64,000 nt of DNA from Cognataquiflexum gelatinilyticum (GCF_024813435.1 NZ_JANAEZ010000001.1:434001-498000), one strand, 5' to 3'. Shown: positions 25,598 through 35,159, counted from the first letter of the stretch. Numbers and translations are program-made. Notes: a model not told the origin generated them from the sequence alone.

Positions 25598-27009
25598 AAT
25601 TTTCTTAAATCTTTATAATTAGTTATTGAATAAATAACTATGATTATAATTGCGCCAATCTGAAGGAAATAAAAAGTTTGCTCAAAATTGATAAAATTAT
25701 AGATTAAAATTGAAGTTGAAATACATATGAAAAGCCAAATCAAGTCAAGTATTATTTGTCTTTCAAATTGGATTTCTGTTCTGAATAGAAAACAAAGATA
25801 GATTGAGGTAACTAAATTAGATAAAATGTAAGCATAGGCTATCCCTTCTAATGAGTATTTTAAGTGCAAAAAATATCCTAATGTTATAAAAACAAAAAAA
25901 CTTGCAAAATTTAATTTCATTATCGAGTTGGTTTTTTTCCACATTTCATAAGGCTTTATCAAAATAAGAATCAAGCCATTAAGTACCGCCGAAAAAACTC
26001 CAAAAAGTATCAATATCCCTCCAGACCTGAACTCAATTCCAATTAATATTTCGATAATTGTCTCCTGAAAAATAATGAAGGTTAAAAGAATAATTAATGA
26101 GGAAAAGGTGAATAGCCTAAAAAAAAGCTTTAAGTATTTAAAAAAATTGGATTGACTTATATGAAATTTTTCAACCATAATTGGCTGCATATATAATAAA
26201 AATGGAGTTGTTAATAATCCAATAACATTTAAACCCATAATAAAATTGGCATTGAAGATTCCAATTGCAGCTTCACCTTCATTAATTTTTATCCAAAAAT
26301 TAATTAACAACGGCTTAAGAAAAGTTATGAGGCTATAGCCGATTAAAGGGAGGCCATATTTCATATAGAGTTTTACCTTTTTAAACCCAAATATGGTAAA
26401 ATGTAAACCAATTGATATAGCCTCCTTATGAAGGAAAATTAGGATACAGATAAATTCCCCTAGTATAAATGAGCCAACTAGACCTAGGTGGTCAAATTCA
26501 AAAAAATAAACCAAAAAAAAACCAAAAATCCATCTAAAATTACTGGCTATGATTGTTGCCAATTTATAATCATTAACTAATTTTTTTGCTTGGTAAAAAG
26601 ATAGAATTATTTTATAAATCGAATCCACTATTAATCCTAAATAAATTAAAACCAACAGTTTTACTTCAATTTCAAATAGTTGGTTAAAATTCAACAATAA
26701 CATTATTAAAAACAGAATTGTGATGAATACAATTAAAAAGTTCGAATATAGGATTATTAACGTAGTATCATTTCTCAATTTCCTACCTGGGTTATACCTT
26801 AATATTCCTTGTTGAAATCCAAAAGCTGTAATTATTGATAAAAAGTTGATTATGGCGATTAGATAAAAATACAAACCAAGATCTTTGGCTGACATGATCC
26901 TTGTAAATACTATAATTGCTAACAGATTAATTACCGCATTGTAACCGATAGCAAATTGGTATAAAAATAAATCTTTATACTTATTAAAAATTTTGGAAAA
27001 TAATTTCAT
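25573..27009 (-). CDS. Wzx-type oligosaccharide flippase
   Basis: A 478-residue membrane protein with about 12-14 helices in the MATE/MOP arrangement. The N-terminus (NKYKDLFLYQFAIGYNAVIN then FTRIMSAKDLGLYFYL) is a typical polysaccharide-flippase start, with a helix pair and the ARxLGxxxYG-like motif. It moves lipid-linked repeat units across the inner membrane. First gene of the tight run wzx-wzy-glycosyltransferases; very AT-rich. Confidence 0.9.
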   Translation of the reverse strand: MKLFSKIFNKYKDLFLYQFAIGYNAVINLLAIIVFTRIMSAKDLGLYFYLIAIINFLSIITAFGFQQGILRYNPGRKLRNDTTLIILYSNFLIVFITILFLIMLLLNFNQLFEIEVKLLVLIYLGLIVDSIYKIILSFYQAKKLVNDYKLATIIASNFRWIFGFFLVYFFEFDHLGLVGSFILGEFICILIFLHKEAISIGLHFTIFGFKKVKLYMKYGLPLIGYSLITFLKPLLINFWIKINEGEAAIGIFNANFIMGLNVIGLLTTPFLLYMQPIMVEKFHISQSNFFKYLKLFFRLFTFSSLIILLTFIIFQETIIEILIGIEFRSGGILILFGVFSAVLNGLILILIKPYEMWKKTNSIMKLNFASFFVFITLGYFLHLKYSLEGIAYAYILSNLVTSIYLCFLFRTEIQFERQIILDLIWLFICISTSILIYNFINFEQTFYFLQIGAIIIIVIYSITNYKDLRKLWLEQKKY

Positions 27010-27127
27010 CTAAAAATTAAAAAATAATATAAAATTTTGTCTTTTGAAAGATTTAAATTTTTTTGAATAAATAATTCAGAAAAATTTAATCTAATCCTAC
27101 TTTTTGAAGATAATCTGATTTTTAAAG

Positions 27128-28438
27128 TCACAATCTCGCATCAACTTTTGATCTACTAAATATACCTTTTACATCAAAGACAACTAGGTTTTCAGATTTT
27201 TGAATTTCAAGCTTAAGGAATTCTTTGTGGGCTACTGCTAAAATTATTGCCGAATATTCTGATAGGTTTGGTTTGTCTTCTTGGTTAAAAATATTGATTC
27301 CATATTCATGCATTACTTCTTTTGAATCAGCCCATGGGTCATACACGTCAACTTCCATATCAAATGATTTCAACTCATTATAAATATCAATCACCCTTGT
27401 ATTTCTCACATCAGGACAATCTTCTTTAAATGTGAAACCAAGAATCAATACTTTTGAATCAATGACTTTGAGATTTTTCCTCATCATCAATTTGATCACT
27501 TCAGTTGCGACATATTTTCCCATAGAATCGTTTAATCTCCTCCCTGCTAAGATAATCTCAGGATGATAACCTACTTCCTGAGCTTTTTGGGCAAGATAAA
27601 AAGGATCAACTCCGATGCAATGCCCTCCAACTAATCCCGGTTTAAAAGGAAGAAAATTCCATTTTGTTCCTGCGGCTGCCAAAACTTCATGGGTATCTAT
27701 TTCCAATAAATTAAATATCTTGGAAAGTTCATTTACGAATGCAATATTGATATCTCTTTGAGAATTTTCAATAACTTTTGCAGCCTCCGCCACTTTTATT
27801 GAAGAAGCCTTGTGCGTTCCCGCAACAATTACAGATCTGTACAATTTATCCACATAGTCAGCGATTTCGGGAGTACTACCGGAAGTAACCTTTAAAATCT
27901 TTGTAACTGTATGTTGCTTATCCCCCGGATTAATCCTCTCTGGAGAATAGCCTGCAAAGAAATCAACATTAAACTTCAATCCTGAAATTTTTTCTAAAAC
28001 CGGAACACATTCATCTTCAGTTACACCTGGATATACTGTGGATTCATAGATAACTATATCTCCTTTTTTTAAAATTTTTCCGATCATTCCCGATGCTTTG
28101 AGCATTGGGGTCAATACGGGCCTATTATGTTTATCCGTAGGTGTTGGTACGGTGACAATGAAAATATTACAAGTGGTAATATTAATAATTTCATCAGTCA
28201 CCAAAAGTCCTCTTTTATCAGATTGAAGTTGATCGACTGATTCAACAAGAACGTTGGCTAATTCATTATCTTCTATTTCTAATGTCCTATCATGACCATT
28301 TTGGAGTTCAAGAACTCTTTTTGAATCAATATCATAACCTATGGTTTGGAGTTTCTCTGCAAATGCAACAGCTAAAGGTAGCCCAACATATCCCAACCCA
28401 ACAATTGCTATTTTGGATTCTGAAATCGGTTTTAACAT
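27128..28438 (-). CDS. Nucleotide sugar dehydrogenase, TviB/WbpO/WecC type
   Basis: A 436-residue NAD-dependent UDP-HexNAc 6-dehydrogenase. The Rossmann motif is GLGYVGLPLAVAFAEK. Other motifs are VTVPTPTDKHNRPVL, YESTVYPGVTEDECVP, YSPERINPGDKQH, KVIENSQRDINIAFVNEL and the catalytic-Cys loop GLVGGHCIGVDPFYL. It closely follows TviB of the Vi antigen locus in pattern. It oxidises UDP-GlcNAc, UDP-GalNAc or UDP-ManNAc to the uronic acid; the presence of wecB makes ManNAcA possible. Expected to give the polymer its negative charge. Confidence 0.92.
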   Translation of the reverse strand: MLKPISESKIAIVGLGYVGLPLAVAFAEKLQTIGYDIDSKRVLELQNGHDRTLEIEDNELANVLVESVDQLQSDKRGLLVTDEIINITTCNIFIVTVPTPTDKHNRPVLTPMLKASGMIGKILKKGDIVIYESTVYPGVTEDECVPVLEKISGLKFNVDFFAGYSPERINPGDKQHTVTKILKVTSGSTPEIADYVDKLYRSVIVAGTHKASSIKVAEAAKVIENSQRDINIAFVNELSKIFNLLEIDTHEVLAAAGTKWNFLPFKPGLVGGHCIGVDPFYLAQKAQEVGYHPEIILAGRRLNDSMGKYVATEVIKLMMRKNLKVIDSKVLILGFTFKEDCPDVRNTRVIDIYNELKSFDMEVDVYDPWADSKEVMHEYGINIFNQEDKPNLSEYSAIILAVAHKEFLKLEIQKSENLVVFDVKGIFSRSKVDARL

Positions 28439-28573
28439 TTTCTAATTTTCAGAATGAATAAATATTTTAATTAAAAAAATTACATTTAAATAAGAATCGG
28501 CGGGATTCCTTCAAAAAAAATTGAAATAAATAATTTGAATTGTGGTTTCCAAAATAAGTATTAACGAAAAAAT

Positions 28574-28611
28574 AAATGCGTTTCTAGATTTTAACATCTT
28601 GAAACGCATTT
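28574..28611 (-). terminator. Intrinsic terminator after ugd
   Basis: An 11-bp stem AAATGCGTTTC (28574-28584) with GAAACGCATTT (28601-28611) and a 16-base loop; on the minus strand it runs into a T-rich stretch. It follows the UDP-glucose dehydrogenase gene and precedes the TviB-type gene. Confidence 0.7.
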
Positions 28612-28618
28612 TAATAAA

Positions 28619-29935
28619 TTAAATCCCAATCCCGTAAAGGGTAAATCCAAGTTCAGAGAGGTATTCTCTATCATAGATGTTTCTACCGTCAAAGACCACT
28701 TTGTTATGGAGCAATTTACCCACAGCAGACCAGCTTGGAATCCTAAATTCAGACCATTCTGTCACCAATAATAATGCATCAGCATCTACCAATGCATCGT
28801 AAGAATCTTTTGCATAGGTAATTTTATCTCCAATGTAAATATGCTGAGCTTCCTTCATGGCGATTGGGTCATAGGCTTTTACCTTTGCACCAGCAGCTAT
28901 TAGCTCATCAATTATAACAATAGAAGGTGATTCCCTCATATCATCTGTATTAGGTTTGAAACTCAAACCCCATATTGCAAATGTTTTTCCACTGAGGTCA
29001 TCTCCAAAATGCTTTTTGACCTTTTTTACCAAAACATGTTTTTGGTCATCGTTTACATCTTCAACTGCTTGAAGGACACGAAGATCATACCCATATTTTT
29101 TTCCGGTTTTTACGATAGCTTTTACATCTTTTGGAAAACAAGAACCACCGTAACCTACACCAGGATAAATAAATCTAGTTCCAATTCGAGGATCAGACCC
29201 AATTCCCTTTCGGACCATATTGGCATTGGCACCTACTAACTCGCATAGGTTTGCAATGTCATTCATAAAGGAGATTTTGGTTGCCAACATCGCATTTGCT
29301 GCGTATTTGGTCATCTCAGCGGAAGGAATATCCATGTAAATGATTCTATCTCCGTTCAATTGAAAAGGCTTATACAATCTTTTCATTATTTCCTCAGCCC
29401 TTTCATCTTCAACTCCGATTACAATTCTATCAGGTTTCATGAAATCATCAACGGCTGCTCCTTCTTTAAGAAACTCAGGATTTGAAGCTACTGCGAAAGG
29501 AATATCAACTCCTCTTGCATCCAAAGCTCCTTTTATAGCAGCTCTGACTTTTTCGCCTGTCGTCACAGGAACGGTACTTTTTGTAGCTACAACAATATAA
29601 TCGGTCATGGTTCGACCGATTTCATCTGCAACTGCCAACACATATTTCAAATCAGCTGAACCATCTTCTCCCGGAGGTGTTCCGACTGCAATAAATGCTA
29701 CTTGAGAACCTTGAATAGCTTCTCCGAGATTGGTTGAAAATTGAAGTCTTCCACTTGCAAAGTTTCTTTTTACAATTTCTTCTAAACCAGGTTCGTAAAT
29801 CGGCATAATACCGTTTTTCAAATTGTCGATCTTCTTCTGATCAATGTCTACGCAGACTACTTCAATGCCTACTTCGGAAAAACATGCTCCGGATACTAAT
29901 CCTACGTACCCTGTACCTACTACTGTAATTTTCAT
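28619..29935 (-). CDS. ugd: UDP-glucose 6-dehydrogenase
   Basis: A 438-residue NAD-dependent enzyme making UDP-glucuronic acid from UDP-glucose. It has VGTGYVGLVSGACFSEVG, VAVGTPPGEDGSADL, STVPVTTGEKV, SNPEFLKEGAAVDDFMKPDR and the catalytic Cys loop GVGYGGSCFPKDVKA. It forms a monocistronic block between the chain-length protein gene and a terminator. Its product can serve directly in the polymer or as precursor of other sugars. Confidence 0.96.
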   Translation of the reverse strand: MKITVVGTGYVGLVSGACFSEVGIEVVCVDIDQKKIDNLKNGIMPIYEPGLEEIVKRNFASGRLQFSTNLGEAIQGSQVAFIAVGTPPGEDGSADLKYVLAVADEIGRTMTDYIVVATKSTVPVTTGEKVRAAIKGALDARGVDIPFAVASNPEFLKEGAAVDDFMKPDRIVIGVEDERAEEIMKRLYKPFQLNGDRIIYMDIPSAEMTKYAANAMLATKISFMNDIANLCELVGANANMVRKGIGSDPRIGTRFIYPGVGYGGSCFPKDVKAIVKTGKKYGYDLRVLQAVEDVNDDQKHVLVKKVKKHFGDDLSGKTFAIWGLSFKPNTDDMRESPSIVIIDELIAAGAKVKAYDPIAMKEAQHIYIGDKITYAKDSYDALVDADALLLVTEWSEFRIPSWSAVGKLLHNKVVFDGRNIYDREYLSELGFTLYGIGI

Positions 29936-30044
29936 TTTTTAAAAATTTTATGTTTAATAAATTATTGAATTATACTTTTTACCATTTTGGGTTTATTGAC
30001 AGATAATTCTACCGAGATAGATTTTTTTTTTTACAAATAAAATG

Positions 30045-30095
30045 ATTTAAAATACAAAAAAAAATATTTGAAAAACTTTTTTTTGTATTTTAAAT
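30045..30095. repeat. Perfect 19-bp inverted repeat, AT-only but for one pair
   Basis: Left arm 30045-30063 and right arm 30077-30095 are perfect complements around a 13-base loop. The arm is ATTTAAAATAC followed by eight A. It lies between the chain-length gene and ugd, both on the minus strand. It may be a weak terminator or attenuator, or an architectural site. Confidence 0.6.
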
Positions 30096-30155
30096 TTTAT
30101 TTTCGGTGTATCTCTTCATTTAATCTTAATTATGAGGTTTTGTTTAAAATAGAAT

Positions 30156-31259
30156 CTACCTGTTCCACATTTCTTTTATCGTTGAAAAATATTGGTTGCC
30201 AAATACATAACCGATTGAAAGTAAAAATCCTACAAACGCAAAACCAACCAAAATAAGAGGTCTTTTGGGGGCTGATTTTTCAATAGGAACAGTTACTGGC
30301 TGAATTATAGAAAAAATCGGAGTGTCTTTGCTAACTTGAAGTTTTGCTTGCTCCAGCTGTTTTGCTAATTCATTATAAACGTTAAATGCAAAATTATATT
30401 CAGCTTCAAGTTTTTGTAATTGATTAATTACAATTGCAGAAGAAAGGTTCTGATTTCTATCTCTAAAATTGGCTAATCTATTTTCAATCAATTCAAACTC
30501 TGTTTTCTTTTCTTGAAATCTTTCCTCCGTAAACTTTAATTGTTCCCTTGCGTTTTGGATTTTGAATTCAATCACCTCTTTTTGAAGCAATTCTTCAGCA
30601 AATTTTGCCATTTGCGCAGCGATCCTTGGTTCAGGCATCGAAAAAGACAGAGAAACAAATCCCTCTTTTTCATTAAATTGGATAGCAACTTGATTTTCTA
30701 GTCTTTTGAAATGTTCAAATTCATTTTCAGAAATATTTATTAATCCAAATTTATTCAATTCAATATTTTGGTTATTTGTTCTTTTAAGTGCTTTAATTAA
30801 TAACCCCGGCAAACCAATTGAATATTTACCCATTACGGTCAAAATGCTTGGACGATACACACTATCGAAATAATATCGGTAAGTAATTGGTTTGTCACTT
30901 CCATAAGGCTGAATCTTGGCTTCTATCAATGATTTCCTAAATGGAACTGAAGTTACAATTTTAGGATATAAAGTCGGCGGGATCTCATTACCTCCTCCCA
31001 TTCCGCTTAAATTTATCCCTGCTAAAGAAGCTAATCCTCCAAGACTCCCTCCAACTTTGTTTGGCTCAGACGTTTGAGGGACAAACGTGGATCCTGCTGT
31101 ATACTCGTTTTTTAAAACAAGAGACACAATCAAACCAAGCACTGTGAAAATCATCGTAATGGAAAAAATTATCTTTCTACTTGTCCATGCGGTTTTAGCT
31201 AGTTCAAGGAGGTCTATTTCATCTGATTGAATTGTTGAGTTTAATTTAGGTTCTTCCAT
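30156..31259 (-). CDS. Wzz/chain-length determinant-type polysaccharide co-polymerase
   Basis: A 367-residue inner-membrane protein. The first helix is at about 29-49 and the second at 334-354. Between them is a periplasmic domain with a Gly-rich segment (LGGLASLAGINLSGMGGG) and a coiled coil around 215-310. It controls chain length and couples polymerisation to the export protein. There is no C-terminal tyrosine kinase domain, and no separate kinase gene in the window. It follows the export protein gene by 36 bases. Confidence 0.92.
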   Translation of the reverse strand: MEEPKLNSTIQSDEIDLLELAKTAWTSRKIIFSITMIFTVLGLIVSLVLKNEYTAGSTFVPQTSEPNKVGGSLGGLASLAGINLSGMGGGNEIPPTLYPKIVTSVPFRKSLIEAKIQPYGSDKPITYRYYFDSVYRPSILTVMGKYSIGLPGLLIKALKRTNNQNIELNKFGLINISENEFEHFKRLENQVAIQFNEKEGFVSLSFSMPEPRIAAQMAKFAEELLQKEVIEFKIQNAREQLKFTEERFQEKKTEFELIENRLANFRDRNQNLSSAIVINQLQKLEAEYNFAFNVYNELAKQLEQAKLQVSKDTPIFSIIQPVTVPIEKSAPKRPLILVGFAFVGFLLSIGYVFGNQYFSTIKEMWNR

Positions 31260-31295
31260 TAAACTATTTGTATAGAATTTTTATAGGACTTTTAA

Positions 31296-33896
31296 TTACT
31301 GACTTAAATTATTCCACAACAATACCAAGGTTGTCAATGTTGTTGAAATAGCTAACCAAGCTTGTAAAGGCATTGCTTCCTTTTCCTTTTTTGTTGGAAT
31401 AATTATTTCAGAACCAGGTTCTACCTTTGGATAAAATTTAAAAAACAAAAAGTTAGATGTTCTTCTTACGTCACCATTGGCATATACAACATAAGATTTC
31501 TTTTTCCTGGATTTTTCTGTAAAACCTCCCGCTCTTGATATATATGATTTAAATCCACCCTTCTCTCTATACCGGGCAGTTGTTGGAAACAGAACTTCAC
31601 CCCTCATTCTGACGGTCTGCAATTGTTTTGGAATGCTCAAAATATCCCCCTCTTGTAAAATCAAATCAAATTCACTTCCGGGTTTGTCAATGATCTCCGA
31701 GAGGTTAATCCCTATCATATCTTGAGTCTTTACAATACTAAAATCCAGAGTGTCATTTTCCGAAACTAATTCTTCAATGGTTTCTTTCCTAAATTCATCA
31801 ATCAACAATCCTCCTTGTTTATTGGATATACCACCGCCTTTTTCTTCAATTTTTTGATCAATTCTATTTAATAAAATTTTCTCAGCCTCAGTAGTATCTC
31901 TTTTGATTCGTTGAAGATTACTTTTTACACCTATCAGATTTGTTGATTTAATTTCATTCTCGCTTGGTCCTTCAAAAAATTCATTTCGTCTTATCAGCGT
32001 AGCACCTTTTGGATAGGCAAATTGATTTAATCCTCCTGCTCTTTTCAATAAATCAGAAATTCTTTCATTAGCGTAGACAATAGCATATTCACCGGGGAAA
32101 TAAACTTCTCCTTCTACACTAACAAATCGGCTTCTTTGAAATCCAGAACTTCTTCGGACGATAACGTGGTCAAAAGGTGTCAAAGTAAAATTTGAATCAT
32201 CACCCAAAATCTTTAATTCCTTATCTATATCAATATGAATGATTTCAGCCAACTTACCAGAAACATCATCCTTAACCCTTCTCGCTATTTCAATTTGGGA
32301 GGACGTTGCAGATTCTTTTAAACCACCTGCTCTAAAAACCAAGTCAGAAACACTCATATTTTCTGCAAATGCAAACGATCCTGGATTATTTACCTCACCA
32401 CTGATAATTACATAAAATTCTTCTCTAAGGTCATAAATACTTGGAATGTACAATACATCTTCTCTTTTCAAAGTGATATCTTCTTCGTTACCATTTACAA
32501 TTTCACTAATATTTACAGTTACCATTTCCAAAGAAAAATCATTCCTAGTCCTGTAAAGAGCCGCCCTATTCATAAATGCATCTTCTCTCAATCCTCCCGC
32601 TCTTTTGATCAGATCGTTGATTCCCATCCCTTCTTCCAAAGCAAATGTACCGGGCCTTAGAAGTGCTCCAGATATTTGAATCCTATTTTCATACCTATCC
32701 AACAGCTCTCCAAAAACAAAGGTATCCCCACTTTTGGGAATGAAATTTCCGAAATTCTGATTGTCAATATTCTCAACTTTAAATTCTTTTTCAGTTGTTC
32801 TAAAAACCGTTGCTATATTTTGATAAGCTGTGTTGGAAAAACCTCCTGCAAATTTTATTAGGTCTTTAAGATTTTCATCACTTTTCATTTCAAATAATCC
32901 TGGCCTTTTTACAGGCCCTGTGATTTCTACTCTTTTTTCAAATGGAGGAATCATAATCACATCATTATCCTCAAGTCTTACATTTTCAGACTGATTTCCA
33001 TTTACCAAGAAATCATAAATATCCATTTCAGCAACCATCTTACTGTTTCGATATACTCGGATATTTCTAAAAGAGCCCTCCTTATTTATCCCTCCTGAAG
33101 CATAAATTGCGTTAAATACACTTGCAAAAGATGAAAGAGTATAATTTCCTGGTTTAAAAACCTCGCCTACTATTGAAACTTGAATTGATCTGATGTTTCC
33201 AACTCTAAGCTGCATAAAGGTATTTGCTGATGGACCACCTAACCCTGAATAAATATTTGATAAAGTGTTCGCCAACCTCGCTGTAGCTGCTTCCACAGTC
33301 AAACCTGCAACATTAATGGGGCCAACATTAGGAATAAAAATCAATCCTTCATTGTTAACTTTCAGATCATATTCAAATTGAGAAGCTCCATATATGTCAA
33401 CCAAAATCTGATCACCTGATCCCAAAATGTAATTTTGAGGAGTCGGAATGTTCAAGTTTGGGGTAAAAGTAAGGTTGTTGTTTCTAAACAATGAAAAACC
33501 GAAAATTTTCTTCTCGTTTTCTGTCAGCACCACTTCTTTCTCTTGAAAAAATTCTTCATTTTGAACCCATTTTCTTTCAGTCGTATTTTGAGAAGGATCG
33601 CCTGATACTACACTTCCTTTATTTCTGATCTGATTGATCCTTTGCCTTAACTTAGCTACCTCGGTAGCCGGCATTCCTCGCTCCCTCGCCATTGCTTCAA
33701 GCTGTTGTTCCGTCATCCCCGAGGATTCAGCTCTTTTGATAAGTTGCTCTAATTGGGCATCTGAAAGATTATCAACTTTGACGTTTTGTATATCAGAAAT
33801 CGATTGGCCATACAGAGTTGCCACAGTTACCACAAACAAAAGCGCGGTAAAAAACAACTTTACAACCGAGATTTGATTTATTATTTTTTTGCTCAT
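31296..33896 (-). CDS. SLBB-rich polysaccharide export outer-membrane protein (OPX/Wza family)
   Basis: An 866-residue export protein. Signal peptide at about 1-30, then a short helical domain (about 35-90) typical of Bacteroidota members. Next is the polysaccharide export domain (NYILGSGDQILVDIYGAS, near 150-235) and six SLBB repeats recognisable by the pattern GEVxxPG...AGG (near 240, 330, 405, 500, 595 and 765). The C-terminus has one hydrophobic helix (LAISTTLTTLVLLW). It forms the exit channel across periplasm and outer membrane. It is much longer than E. coli Wza (about 380). First structural gene of the locus. Confidence 0.94.
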   Translation of the reverse strand: MSKKIINQISVVKLFFTALLFVVTVATLYGQSISDIQNVKVDNLSDAQLEQLIKRAESSGMTEQQLEAMARERGMPATEVAKLRQRINQIRNKGSVVSGDPSQNTTERKWVQNEEFFQEKEVVLTENEKKIFGFSLFRNNNLTFTPNLNIPTPQNYILGSGDQILVDIYGASQFEYDLKVNNEGLIFIPNVGPINVAGLTVEAATARLANTLSNIYSGLGGPSANTFMQLRVGNIRSIQVSIVGEVFKPGNYTLSSFASVFNAIYASGGINKEGSFRNIRVYRNSKMVAEMDIYDFLVNGNQSENVRLEDNDVIMIPPFEKRVEITGPVKRPGLFEMKSDENLKDLIKFAGGFSNTAYQNIATVFRTTEKEFKVENIDNQNFGNFIPKSGDTFVFGELLDRYENRIQISGALLRPGTFALEEGMGINDLIKRAGGLREDAFMNRAALYRTRNDFSLEMVTVNISEIVNGNEEDITLKREDVLYIPSIYDLREEFYVIISGEVNNPGSFAFAENMSVSDLVFRAGGLKESATSSQIEIARRVKDDVSGKLAEIIHIDIDKELKILGDDSNFTLTPFDHVIVRRSSGFQRSRFVSVEGEVYFPGEYAIVYANERISDLLKRAGGLNQFAYPKGATLIRRNEFFEGPSENEIKSTNLIGVKSNLQRIKRDTTEAEKILLNRIDQKIEEKGGGISNKQGGLLIDEFRKETIEELVSENDTLDFSIVKTQDMIGINLSEIIDKPGSEFDLILQEGDILSIPKQLQTVRMRGEVLFPTTARYREKGGFKSYISRAGGFTEKSRKKKSYVVYANGDVRRTSNFLFFKFYPKVEPGSEIIIPTKKEKEAMPLQAWLAISTTLTTLVLLWNNLSQ

Positions 33897-34127
33897 TTTT
33901 TAAATATTAGCCACTGTGGGAAATAACAAAGGATTTTTTATCCCTGTACTAAAATGATAATCGAATTTTTAACATGCACATTCCGAAAATTAAACCAAAG
34001 TCTTAAATTATTCAGAAAATAAATCATTTAACTTCTTCTAGTTGACACAGCTTCGCCCTTTCAGTCACATTTTATGCACTTCCAATTAAAAACATCTCTT
34101 CAATAAATCACGCGAAGAATTTAACCC

Positions 34128-34634
34128 CTACTTCTTAAACAAAACTAATGTGTCTTTCGAAGTAAATTTTTTGTTGATATCAAAATGGACTTTCCGATCT
34201 ATCAATTCTTCAATCCTATTGCTTAAATGACCAAGATAATCTTTATTCAAAGATTCTCCATTAATCACTACTTGTATTGTTCCTGAATCAATTCCTTGAG
34301 CATAATCTCCCACTAATACAACTTCATTGACTTCCCCCATCCTTTCCAAAACAGCCTCTAATAATTTGTCAAATCCTAAGTATTTTCTAATTATTTCCTG
34401 AAGATTAGAAAACATTGGGTGATGTGTATTTGCTTGGTACTCAATCCTATTCTTATCTGCCACTTTTACCAGAAAACCAGCCTCCGAAAGATGGTTTAGC
34501 TCTTTTCTGATTGAATTGGTGGATTCTCCAAACTCGTCAGCAAGACCACGCAAATGTCCCTGATTTTCGGCATTGCTGAAAAACTTAACCAAAAGTTTTA
34601 GGCGGGTCTTGGACGTAATTAAATAATCAAGCAT
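34128..34634 (-). CDS. Winged-helix regulator with degenerate nucleotidyltransferase domain
   Basis: A 168-residue protein. Residues 1-70 form an ArsR-like winged helix (ITSKTRLKLLVKFF, LADEFGESTNSIRKELNHL as recognition helix, then EAGFLVKV). Residues 80-168 resemble a minimal nucleotidyltransferase fold: the motif GSxAxG...DxD appears as GDYAQGIDSGTIQVVI, without the catalytic aspartates, so probably a non-catalytic sensor. It lies upstream of the export protein gene on the same strand, so it is a likely regulator of the locus. ATG 34634 is chosen over a GTG five codons upstream. Confidence 0.82.
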   Translation of the reverse strand: MLDYLITSKTRLKLLVKFFSNAENQGHLRGLADEFGESTNSIRKELNHLSEAGFLVKVADKNRIEYQANTHHPMFSNLQEIIRKYLGFDKLLEAVLERMGEVNEVVLVGDYAQGIDSGTIQVVINGESLNKDYLGHLSNRIEELIDRKVHFDINKKFTSKDTLVLFKK

Positions 34635-34799
34635 AAAAGTGATATGCACAAAACGAGCAACAAAAGTACTCGCTCCGACACTAAAAGCAAAATATTTTAA
34701 GTTTTTTTGACCCGGTTTTTACAACTCGCAAATAACAGGATTTTAAATACAAATAATACTGAAATAAAGTGATAGAATATTCTCTGATTCAATAGGATT

Positions 34800-35156
34800 T
34801 CAATATTTTCTATCTAACAACTTTTTTACCATAGTCCCTACCAGTCCGCCGAATCCACCAATTAAAAAGCCTAAAATTCCGGTCCCTAAAAAGAGTAAGT
34901 TATCGTTGTCTAAGCCCATTAATTCAGCCATCCTTTTTGGTAGCACTGAATTTGTCCTGATTGATATGTATACTGTTAGCGCCAACCAAGTCAAACCAAA
35001 TGAAAGACCTGCGGAAATAAATGTCGGCATTTTACCTGCTTCTATAAAAAAGGAAACAACCGCAACACCTATCATCAAAACCCAATACGGCATGTATGGC
35101 CCAGCTACCAAGACTAAAATGCTAACAAAAACAAATAAAAGAAGAGATTTTCTCAT
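34800..35156 (-). CDS. Small four-helix membrane protein
   Basis: A 118-residue protein with four hydrophobic segments (about 4-19, 21-40, 44-66, 86-110); the last is glycine-rich (GFLIGGFGGLVG). I do not recognise the family. It begins 3 bases after the stop of the penicillin acylase gene, so translation is probably coupled. A role in the membrane environment of that enzyme or its substrate is possible but unproven. Confidence 0.72.
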   Translation of the reverse strand: MRKSLLLFVFVSILVLVAGPYMPYWVLMIGVAVVSFFIEAGKMPTFISAGLSFGLTWLALTVYISIRTNSVLPKRMAELMGLDNDNLLFLGTGILGFLIGGFGGLVGTMVKKLLDRKY

Positions 35157-35159
35157 ATA

